Shown here in pieces: positions 25,436-32,419 of a DNA stretch of 64,000 nt. The notes under the pieces were generated by a model, which had not been told where the DNA came from, did not search any database, and worked only from the letters and a program-made list of their open reading frames with translations. Made by a program: the position numbers and the translations under genes. The stretch covers positions 124,001 to 188,000 of the forward strand of contig USOX01000002.1 in the NCBI GenBank assembly GCA_900556485.1, given 5' to 3'. Origin of the DNA: an uncultured Dysgonomonas sp. (lineage in GTDB: Bacteria; Bacteroidota; Bacteroidia; Bacteroidales; Dysgonomonadaceae). Positions within the stretch are counted from its first letter, which is position 1. Each line of letters starts with the position of its first letter.

Positions 25436-26473
25436 TTATCTTGATACACGTCCGGAGCCATCACCTTTCATCAGGTTTTCAACTTCCGCTACTGTTACAA
25501 GGTTAAAGTCACCGTAAACTGTATGTTTCAAACAAGATGCTGCAACAGCAAATTCCAATGCTTTTTGGTCATCAGACGGATACGAAATCAATCCGTAGAT
25601 AAGACCTCCCATAAATGAATCGCCACCACCTACTCTGTCTACAATATGAGTTATATCATATCTCTTAGATTGGTAAAGCTTATCAGAATATAAACAACCT
25701 CCCCAAGTATTATGGTTTGCATTGATAGATCCACGAAGCGTAATAATCACTTTCTTTGCACGAGGGAAACGCTTCATCAATTGAGTACATACCGACTCAA
25801 ATTCAGCAGCATTTACTTCTCCTCCTGTATGAGCTACATCAAAGCCTTCAGGTTTGATTCCGAATACTTTTTCTGCATCTTCTTCGTTTCCTAAGATAAT
25901 ATCACAACCCTCTGTCAAAGCTGGCATAACTTCTGATGCTGTTTTACCATACTTCCAAAGGTTTTTGCGATAGTTAAGGTCTGTAGACACAGTAACGCCC
26001 ATTTCATTAGCCACTTTGATAGCCTCAAGACAAGCGTCTGCTGCACCTTGCGATAAAGCTGGAGTAATGCCTGTCCAATGAAACCATTGAGCATCTTTGA
26101 ATATTTCTTTCCAGTCTACCATTCCCGGCTTAATATCAGCGATAGCAGAATTTGCTCTGTCATATACCACTTTCGAAGCACGGGCTACAGCACCTGTTTC
26201 CAGGAAATAAATTCCTACACGGTCGCCTCCGCGAATAATATTATTAACGCCAACATTATATTTTCTTAAATCCGAAATACACCATTCAGCTATATCGTTT
26301 TTAGGCAAACGGGTTACAAAGTCTGTAGGAATACCATAATTAGATAAAGATACTGCAACGTTAGCTTCGCCACCACCGAATGTAGCGTTCAGATTGTTTG
26401 ATTGTATAAAACGTTGATATCCGGGAGTTGCAAGACGCAACATAACCTCCCCGAATGTTACTACTTTCTTCAT
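25436..26473 (-). CDS. kdgK: 2-keto-3-deoxygluconate kinase (PfkB family)
   Basis: A 345-residue ribokinase-family sugar kinase that phosphorylates KDG to KDPG. It opens VVTFGEVMLRLATPGYQRF and has the substrate-lid sequence FGGGEANVAVSLSNYG. The PfkB signature 2, with the catalytic Asp and anion hole, is IVDRVGGGDSFMGGLIYGL. Its place between kduI and the SDR, upstream of eda, fits KDG as substrate where the two branches of uronate breakdown meet. A fructokinase or tagatose kinase would be less consistent with the neighbours. Confidence 0.93.
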   Translation of the reverse strand: MKKVVTFGEVMLRLATPGYQRFIQSNNLNATFGGGEANVAVSLSNYGIPTDFVTRLPKNDIAEWCISDLRKYNVGVNNIIRGGDRVGIYFLETGAVARASKVVYDRANSAIADIKPGMVDWKEIFKDAQWFHWTGITPALSQGAADACLEAIKVANEMGVTVSTDLNYRKNLWKYGKTASEVMPALTEGCDIILGNEEDAEKVFGIKPEGFDVAHTGGEVNAAEFESVCTQLMKRFPRAKKVIITLRGSINANHNTWGGCLYSDKLYQSKRYDITHIVDRVGGGDSFMGGLIYGLISYPSDDQKALEFAVAASCLKHTVYGDFNLVTVAEVENLMKGDGSGRVSR

Positions 26474-26523
26474 AGTTCTTATTTATAGTTGTTTCTTAAT
26501 AGGGTTTTGTTTTGGTAAAGTGA

Positions 26524-27366
26524 TTAGCGCAATTTATCGGCTGAGAAAGTATCCATATCATCATAGTCAAGATTCTCACCACACATTGCCCATATAAAAG
26601 TATAATTACTTGTTCCTGCCGCAGAATGGATAGACCACGATGGAGAAATAACGGCCTGCTCATTACCCATAAAAATGTGACGGGTTTCCTGAGGCTGTCC
26701 CATAAAATGACATACAGCCTGATTTTCAGGCACTTTAAAATAGAAATATGCTTCCATACGGCGAGAGTGTGTATGAGGAGGCATTGTATTCCATACACTA
26801 CCTTCTTTGATTTCTGTCATGCCCATTTGCAATTGGCAGCATGGCACTATCTCGCTTAGGATAATCTGGTTCAGAAGACGTTCGTTCGATGTAGCCGGAA
26901 CTCCTAAATCTCTTGTACGGCGCATAGTTGATGTAATTTGCGCAGTCGGATATTCTTTGTGAGCTGGAGATGATGCAAAGTAATACTTTGCAGGTTTAGA
27001 AGCATCTTTACTTTTGAAGATCACTTCTTTCGAACCACGGCCCACATATACTGCATCTTTAAAGCCCATTTCGTAGTCTTTTCCGTCTACAGTTACAATA
27101 CCTTCTCCCTCTATACAAATAATTCCAAGCTCGCGACGCTCACAGAAATATTCAGAACGAATCAAATCTACAGTCTCTAACTTAAGAGCCTCTTTCACAG
27201 GCAACGCACCTCCTACAATCAGACGGTCGTTGTGTGTATATGTCATAAGCACAGCATCTGCTTCAAATAATTTTTCTATCAAAAATTCTTTACGAAGCTG
27301 TGTTGTATCATATCGTTTTACATCATCAGGGTGTGTACCCCAACGTTCTTCAATTACAGTTTTCAT
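26524..27366 (-). CDS. kduI: 5-dehydro-4-deoxy-D-glucuronate isomerase
   Basis: A 280-residue cupin-type isomerase, close to the 278 of E. coli KduI. It converts 5-keto-4-deoxyuronate, made from the unsaturated uronates released by polysaccharide lyases or GH88/105 enzymes, to 2,5-diketo-3-deoxygluconate. The zinc site is visible as PPHTHSRRMEAYFYF (His, His, Glu) with a later His in SPSWSIHSAAGTSNYTFIW. Its presence shows that the operon handles lyase products of pectin, glycosaminoglycan or similar polymers as well as free glucuronate. Dispersed repeat copy B ends 31 nt upstream of the start. Confidence 0.96.
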   Translation of the reverse strand: MKTVIEERWGTHPDDVKRYDTTQLRKEFLIEKLFEADAVLMTYTHNDRLIVGGALPVKEALKLETVDLIRSEYFCERRELGIICIEGEGIVTVDGKDYEMGFKDAVYVGRGSKEVIFKSKDASKPAKYYFASSPAHKEYPTAQITSTMRRTRDLGVPATSNERLLNQIILSEIVPCCQLQMGMTEIKEGSVWNTMPPHTHSRRMEAYFYFKVPENQAVCHFMGQPQETRHIFMGNEQAVISPSWSIHSAAGTSNYTFIWAMCGENLDYDDMDTFSADKLR

Positions 27367-27396
27367 ATCTTATTTTATTCTTTTCTTTTTATTATT

Positions 27397-27487
27397 AAAA
27401 AGTGACAAAAGTGACACTTATTACACACTTTTTCATTGTTACTTTTTCTTCTATAACTCGCTTGTTATCTATACTCTATAGATAAAT
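27397..27487 (-). repeat. Dispersed intergenic repeat, copy B
   Basis: Lies between uxaC and kduI. Read toward kduI it has ATTTATCTATA, a spacer, AATGAAAAAGTGTGTAATAA, then GTGTCACTTTTGTCACTTTTT. Its outer end forms a hairpin: TTATCTATA (27465-27473) pairs with TATAGATAA (27477-27485) around CTC. The core is nearly identical to copies C and D. Confidence 0.65.
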
Positions 27488-27491
27488 ATTC

Positions 27492-28898
27492 TCAGAATTT
27501 AAAAAACTCTTTTGCATTGTAATATGATACATTCTCTACCAGCTTACCTAAGAATGGTAACTCTGAAGAAGGAAGCAAGCCTTGCTCTACATCCGTACCT
27601 ATCAAATTACATAATATACGACGGAAATACTCATGGCGAGGATACGACAAGAAACTACGCGAATCTGTCAACATACCCACAAAGCGACTCAATAATCCCA
27701 GGTTGGATAATGAATTCATCTGAGCTTCCATTCCTGTTTTCTGATCAAGGAACCACCATCCTGAACCAAATTGTATTTTTCCAGCAACAGAACCATCCTG
27801 GAAGTTACCAATCATTGTTGCTATCAGGTCATTATCACGAGGGTTCAGGTTATAAATAATAGTCTTAGCCAGTTTATTATCTGTATCTAATCTGTTGAAG
27901 AATTTAGACATTGCTTTAGCAACTGTAAAATCTCCGATAGAATCAAAGCCTGTATCAGCTCCTAGCTGTTTAAACAGGCGTGTATTGTTGTTACGGATAG
28001 CTCCATAGTGGAATTGTTGTGTCCAACCTTTTTCCCAATCCATGATAGCACCTTCGACCAACATAGCCGATTTGAACTTAATAATTTCCTCTTGAGTAAG
28101 TTCCTTACCACCATATACCTTATTAAAGATTGTATCAATCTCACTTTGAGTATAATCTTCTGCATAGAACTCTTCAATACCATGATCCGACAGTTTACAA
28201 CCTGCACTAGCAAAGAAATCGTGGCGGTTACGCAAAGCTGCGATCAAGTCAGCAAAATTATTAATTGCAATACCCGATACTTCTGATAGTTTCTCTACAT
28301 AAGCTCTGAAAACATTCGGGATCTCCACAGCCATAGCTTTATCAGGACGCCAGGTAGGCAATACTTTAATAGCGAAACCTTCTTTCTTCAACGCCAGGTG
28401 ATACTCCAATGAATCAACAGGATCATCTGTAGTGCAAACGGCCTCAACGTTATAATGTTTCATCATACCACGGGCAGAAAATTCCGGTGTACGAAGCTTT
28501 GCAGTACATTCGTCAAAAATTTTCTTAGCTGTTTCTGGTTTTAAGATATCTGTTACGCCAAAAGCTGTTTTCAATTCAAGATGCGTCCAGTGGTAAAGCG
28601 GATTGCGCATTGTATATGGCACAGTTTCTGCCCATTTCTCAAACTTCTCCCAATCCGTAGTATCTTTACCTGTACAGAAACGCTCATCTACACCATTTGT
28701 ACGCATTGCACGCCATTTATAGTGATCACCGGCAAGCCAGATTTCGCCAAGATTATCGAACTGATAGTCCTCTGCAATCAGTTTCGGATCCAGATGGCAA
28801 TGATAATCTATAATAGGTAAAGACTTAGCATGCTCATGATATAGCTGCTGTGCAGTTTCATTTTGAAGTACAAAATTTTCGTCTAGAAATTGTTTCAT
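27492..28898 (-). CDS. uxaC: Glucuronate (uronate) isomerase
   Basis: A 468-residue member of the amidohydrolase-like UxaC family (E. coli 470). It isomerises D-glucuronate to D-fructuronate and D-galacturonate to D-tagaturonate. The metal-binding start IDYHCHLDPKLIAEDYQFDN is conserved. Further family stretches are HWTHLELKTAFG, TTDDPVDSLEYH, QFHYGAIRNNNTRLF and the ending SYPRHEYFRRILCNLIG. The gene comes 87 nt after uxuA, with an inverted repeat in between. Since no tagaturonate reductase/altronate dehydratase pair is in the operon, glucuronate is the likely substrate. Confidence 0.96.
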   Translation of the reverse strand: MKQFLDENFVLQNETAQQLYHEHAKSLPIIDYHCHLDPKLIAEDYQFDNLGEIWLAGDHYKWRAMRTNGVDERFCTGKDTTDWEKFEKWAETVPYTMRNPLYHWTHLELKTAFGVTDILKPETAKKIFDECTAKLRTPEFSARGMMKHYNVEAVCTTDDPVDSLEYHLALKKEGFAIKVLPTWRPDKAMAVEIPNVFRAYVEKLSEVSGIAINNFADLIAALRNRHDFFASAGCKLSDHGIEEFYAEDYTQSEIDTIFNKVYGGKELTQEEIIKFKSAMLVEGAIMDWEKGWTQQFHYGAIRNNNTRLFKQLGADTGFDSIGDFTVAKAMSKFFNRLDTDNKLAKTIIYNLNPRDNDLIATMIGNFQDGSVAGKIQFGSGWWFLDQKTGMEAQMNSLSNLGLLSRFVGMLTDSRSFLSYPRHEYFRRILCNLIGTDVEQGLLPSSELPFLGKLVENVSYYNAKEFFKF

Positions 28899-28936
28899 TT
28901 TCTTATCTTTTTATCCTTAGCTTTTGGCCTTTAACC

Positions 28937-28966
28937 CGTTAGCCGACATATAATTGCCGGCTAACG
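28937..28966 (-). repeat. Inverted repeat between uxuA and uxaC
   Basis: CGTTAGCCG (28937-28945) and CGGCTAACG (28958-28966) are perfect 9-bp arms around a 12-base spacer. There is no T-run, so it is more likely an intercistronic palindromic repeat or RNA-stability hairpin than a terminator. Confidence 0.6.
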
Positions 28967-28985
28967 ACTAACAGCTATCAGCTGA

Positions 28986-30158
28986 TTATTTATATAATGT
29001 TTTTGCAATACCTAGTTCCAACCCCCTGAGTTCAGCTAAACCTCTGAGGCGCCCAATACAAGAATATCCCGGATTTGTTTTTTTATTCAGATCGTCAATC
29101 ATCTGATGCCCATGATCGGGACGGAAAGGAATAGAATGTCCACGCTTTTGAAGAACTTCAAGAAATCCTTTCATCACGCCATACATATCCACATCACCTT
29201 CCAGATGATTAGCTTCAAAGAAGTTACCTTCTACATCACGCTGAGTCGAACGCAAGTGAACAAAATAGACTCTGTCTCCAAGGCGTTTGATCATATTCGG
29301 AAGATCATTATCAGCACGTACACCAAACGATCCTGTGCAGAAGCAAAGTCCGTTAGACATATTAGGCACAGCCTCAACCAATTTATTGAAATCGGCCTCT
29401 GTACTCAATATACGAGGTAATCCTAAAATCGGATACGGAGGATCATCAGGATGGATAGCCAATACTGCGCCAACTTCATCTGCAACCGGAGCAATCTCAC
29501 GAACAAAATCTATCAGATTAGAACGAAGTTGTTCTGCACTTATTCCATTGTAACGGTCTAATTGAGCCTGAAACTCTGTTAATGTAAAACTTTCTTCTGC
29601 TCCGGGAAGACCTGCAATCATATTGCGAACCAAAAGATCCTTATCTTCCTGAGTCATTTGTTCGTATCTTGCTTTTGCTTTTGCAATATCCTCTGCAGAA
29701 TATTCTTGCTCTGCACCCGGGCGTTTCAAGATAAATAATTCGAAAGCCATAAACGCAGCACGTTCGAAACGCAACGCTTTCGATCCATCAGGCATTGTAT
29801 ATGCCAGATCAGTACGTGTCCAATCCAAAACAGGCATAAAGTTGTAAGTGATAACCTTCACGCCACATTTTGCCAGGTTACGGATACTTTCCTTGTAGTT
29901 TTCTATATATTGTTTGTAATTTCCTTCTTGCGTTTTGATATGCTCATGCACAGGAACACTTTCCACCACAGTCCATTCCAGACCAGCTTCTCTGATCATA
30001 TCAATACGTTTCTGAACTTCTTCTACTGTCCATACCTCACCGTTCTTTATATGATGAAGTGCTGTAACAATACCTGTTGCTCCTGCCTGAGCTATATCTG
30101 AAAGCGCAACCGGATCATTCGGTCCGTACCAGCGCCATGTTTGTTCACTTAATATCAT
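28986..30158 (-). CDS. uxuA: Mannonate dehydratase
   Basis: A 390-residue UxuA (E. coli 394), a TIM-barrel enzyme that dehydrates D-mannonate to 2-keto-3-deoxygluconate. It opens [20 protein letters not shown] with [13 protein letters not shown] and [14 protein letters not shown], the standard N-terminal part. [16 protein letters not shown] and [15 protein letters not shown] carry metal and substrate residues. The C-terminus has [12 protein letters not shown]. It follows the SDR oxidoreductase, the preceding pathway step, after a 92-nt gap filled with AT-rich inverted repeats. Confidence 0.97.
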   Translation of the reverse strand: MILSEQTWRWYGPNDPVALSDIAQAGATGIVTALHHIKNGEVWTVEEVQKRIDMIREAGLEWTVVESVPVHEHIKTQEGNYKQYIENYKESIRNLAKCGVKVITYNFMPVLDWTRTDLAYTMPDGSKALRFERAAFMAFELFILKRPGAEQEYSAEDIAKAKARYEQMTQEDKDLLVRNMIAGLPGAEESFTLTEFQAQLDRYNGISAEQLRSNLIDFVREIAPVADEVGAVLAIHPDDPPYPILGLPRILSTEADFNKLVEAVPNMSNGLCFCTGSFGVRADNDLPNMIKRLGDRVYFVHLRSTQRDVEGNFFEANHLEGDVDMYGVMKGFLEVLQKRGHSIPFRPDHGHQMIDDLNKKTNPGYSCIGRLRGLAELRGLELGIAKTLYK

Positions 30159-30174
30159 AACTTAATCAATTTGA

Positions 30175-30240
30175 AAATTTGAAAATTCGATAATTAGCAA
30201 ATATAAAGAAGTGAGTTTACCCATTTTCAAATTTGCTAAT
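30175..30240 (-). repeat. AT-rich inverted repeats between the SDR gene and uxuA
   Basis: AAATTTGAAAAT (30175-30186) is inverted at 30223-30234 (12 bp perfect), and ATTAGCAAAT (30193-30202) is inverted at 30231-30240. The two arms on the right overlap, so only one can form at a time. AATTTGAAAATTTG direct repetition is also visible. No terminator T-run. Confidence 0.55.
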
Positions 30241-30250
30241 CTGCTAATTT

Positions 30251-31066
30251 TTATATTGAGAATGCATCAAAGCCACCATCTATAACAAGTATCGTTCCCG
30301 ACACAAACTTAGAGGCATCACTAATCAGATAGTGTAATGATCCCAAAAGTTCATCAGCTTCACCAAAACGGCCATACGGAGTATGAGCTAATATTGTTTT
30401 AGCGCGGTCTGTATACGAGCCATCAGGGTTTGTCAACAATGTTCTGTTTTGCTCTGTGATAAAGAATCCCGGAGCAAGAGCATTCACACGGAATTGTTCT
30501 CCGAATTTTGTAGCTAATTCGCCACACATATATTTAGTAAAGTTAGCTACTGCAGCCTTAGCAGCACCATATCCAGCAACACGAGTCAATGGACGAAGCG
30601 CCGACTCAGATGCTATATTGATTATATTTCCGGCCTTGTTATCTACCATTGCCTGAGCAAATACCATTGTAGGCAACACTGTTCCAAACAAGTTCAGATC
30701 AACAACTTTCTTAAATGCATCAACCTCAAGATCGAAGATAGTCTTATCAGGGGCAATTGTGGCTCCAGCCATATTTCCTCCGGCTGCATTTACAAGCACA
30801 TCAATTTTACCATATGCTTTGACAATGTCTTCTCTGTTTTGCTCCAAAGTTTCTTTATTCAAAACATCTGTAACTAAAAACAAAGCATCGCCACCTTCTG
30901 CCTTTATTTTAGCAGCAAGCTCTTCTCCTTTGTCTTTCACTCTATCAAGTATCACAACTTTAGCTCCTTCTTTTGCCAGATATTGAGCCATATCAGAACC
31001 TAATACACCACAGCCGCCTGTTATAATCACGACTTTCCCTTCAATGTTAAAAAGGCTATTTTTCAT
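30251..31066 (-). CDS. SDR-type D-mannonate oxidoreductase (fructuronate reductase)
   Basis: A 271-residue short-chain dehydrogenase: GGCGVLGSDMAQYLA for cofactor binding, VNAAGGN, a Ser in INIASESALRP, and YGAAK as the catalytic Tyr/Lys. The operon has UxaC and UxuA but no classical UxuB, so this enzyme most likely reduces fructuronate to mannonate, as SDR enzymes beside uxuA do in other Bacteroidetes. The enzymatic assignment is by context; the SDR family call is certain. It starts 3 nt after the regulator gene's stop. Confidence 0.88.
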   Translation of the reverse strand: MKNSLFNIEGKVVIITGGCGVLGSDMAQYLAKEGAKVVILDRVKDKGEELAAKIKAEGGDALFLVTDVLNKETLEQNREDIVKAYGKIDVLVNAAGGNMAGATIAPDKTIFDLEVDAFKKVVDLNLFGTVLPTMVFAQAMVDNKAGNIINIASESALRPLTRVAGYGAAKAAVANFTKYMCGELATKFGEQFRVNALAPGFFITEQNRTLLTNPDGSYTDRAKTILAHTPYGRFGEADELLGSLHYLISDASKFVSGTILVIDGGFDAFSI

Positions 31067-31069
31067 GTT

Positions 31070-32146
31070 TTACAATTTATAGTTGTTATAATAATCTACG
31101 TTCTCCTTTATTAAGATATCAATCGGCATATAATTTGCCTTTTGAGGGACTTGCTTGAACAGGAAATAATTACCTAAAGCTTTTACAGCATCATACCCTT
31201 GAAATTCCGGACGTTGCGAAAGAATGAAAGATATCTTTCCTTGTTTCAAAGCTTCTACATTGCGTTCTATAGCATCATGCCCTATAAGCTTCAACTTCTC
31301 CGCATAAGGAATATTCATTTTGTCTAACAAATCTATCAATTCATAAATGCGAGAGTTCAAAACAATTCCTCCAACCCGCTTCGATCCATTATTGATAAAT
31401 TGTTCAATATCCTTTGCACTCCTATCAAAATTGTCAGGATCCACCTCTATATGATGGATATTCCCTCTAAAATTCTTATTTGCCAGACAATTAAGGAAAC
31501 CCTGCTCCCGGGTTTTCATTTGTACCGATATTTCCTTATACTTAAATTTTATGTGTACGATAATAATATCTGAATCAATATCAATTTCTTTCAATAAAAG
31601 ATTGGCTGCAATATTCCCACTAGCCAGAGAATCTCCTCCAAAATAAGCCAGATCGTGTTGATTCGAAATATCAGAATCTATATATATATATGGAACTTCC
31701 TTTTCGTCTAATTCTTTTGACAGGTTTATTACATATTCTCCAAACAACGTAGCAATAAGCACTCCATCGTATTCTTTTTCTTTAAAACGGGCTACAGCCT
31801 TAAAAAATGAATTCCTATCATATTGGTTAAACTGGAAATACTCAATACCAATATTGAATTTTTTCATCTCAGCTTCAGCACGGTTTATTCCGTTACATAC
31901 CAACTCCCAATAATCTCCTTCCGAATATGTAGGGGCAATTACAGCAAATTCGTAATTACGCTTAGAGGCCAAAAAACGAGCCACCATATTCGGCTCATAA
32001 TTTATTTCTTTCAATATCTGCTCCACTTTCGTTCTCTTTTCGGCAGATACTCGTCCCCTATTGTGCAATACACGGTCCACAGTTCCCGTCGAAACCCCAG
32101 CCATCTTTGCTATGTCTACAATTCTTATATTTGATTTTTCTTTCAT
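31070..32146 (-). CDS. LacI-family transcriptional regulator of the hexuronate operon
   Basis: A 358-residue repressor-type protein. The DNA-binding head is RIVDIAKMAGVSTGTVDRVL (helix-turn-helix), with the hinge helix near NYEPNMVARFLASKR. The rest is a periplasmic-binding-protein-like sensor domain (FAVIAPTYSEGDYWELVCNG) that would bind a uronate-derived effector. I start it at ATG 32146, directly before KEKSN; the reading from 32179 would begin almost at the predicted transcript start. It is the operon's first gene, and its promoter lies between two palindromes, so it probably represses itself and the whole operon. Confidence 0.92.
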   Translation of the reverse strand: MKEKSNIRIVDIAKMAGVSTGTVDRVLHNRGRVSAEKRTKVEQILKEINYEPNMVARFLASKRNYEFAVIAPTYSEGDYWELVCNGINRAEAEMKKFNIGIEYFQFNQYDRNSFFKAVARFKEKEYDGVLIATLFGEYVINLSKELDEKEVPYIYIDSDISNQHDLAYFGGDSLASGNIAANLLLKEIDIDSDIIIVHIKFKYKEISVQMKTREQGFLNCLANKNFRGNIHHIEVDPDNFDRSAKDIEQFINNGSKRVGGIVLNSRIYELIDLLDKMNIPYAEKLKLIGHDAIERNVEALKQGKISFILSQRPEFQGYDAVKALGNYFLFKQVPQKANYMPIDILIKENVDYYNNYKL

Positions 32147-32164
32147 TTCTTTAAAACAAAAACG

Positions 32165-32178
32165 TGTGTGCGCACACA
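32165..32178 (-). promoter_or_regulatory. Operator 1 for the LacI-type regulator
   Basis: TGTGTGCGCACACA is a perfect 14-bp palindrome with a central CG, the usual form of LacI-family sites. It lies just downstream of the -7 box, overlapping the start of the transcript. It differs in one base from operator 2. Confidence 0.8.
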
Positions 32179-32186
32179 TTTATATA

Positions 32187-32216
32187 CAAAAGTAATCTAA
32201 AATTTGAATTGCGCAA
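32187..32216 (-). promoter_or_regulatory. Promoter of the hexuronate operon
   Basis: On the minus strand TTG (32216-32214), then 19 bases, then TACTTTTG (32194-32187). This fits the Bacteroidetes -33/-7 consensus with its spacing. The -7 box is 41 nt upstream of the regulator's ATG at 32146 and lies between the two operators. Confidence 0.8.
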
Positions 32217-32219
32217 TAG

Positions 32220-32233
32220 TGTGTCCGCACACA
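32220..32233 (-). promoter_or_regulatory. Operator 2 for the LacI-type regulator
   Basis: TGTGTCCGCACACA, one base different from operator 1. It lies 55 bp away, about five helical turns, directly upstream of the -33 element. It could support DNA looping or block polymerase. It is also 187 nt upstream of the divergent esterase gene. Confidence 0.78.
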
Positions 32234-32419
32234 CAAAGACAGCTCGAAACAATAAAACATTAATAATAAACATTTTACAACATTTCACATGTTGTAAAAC
32301 ATAAAAAAATAAATGAACAATTATTTTTTATATCCAATCACAAAAAGTTAACAATCATCATTAATTAATAAAAATATCAATGTAACTTTAGCTTTCTTTA
32401 ATTATAACCTATTTTAAGC

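Noticed and set aside
26496-26798. A 100-residue open frame on the minus strand overlapping the end of kduI.
   Set aside because: It is another frame of kduI, with no start signal or domain.
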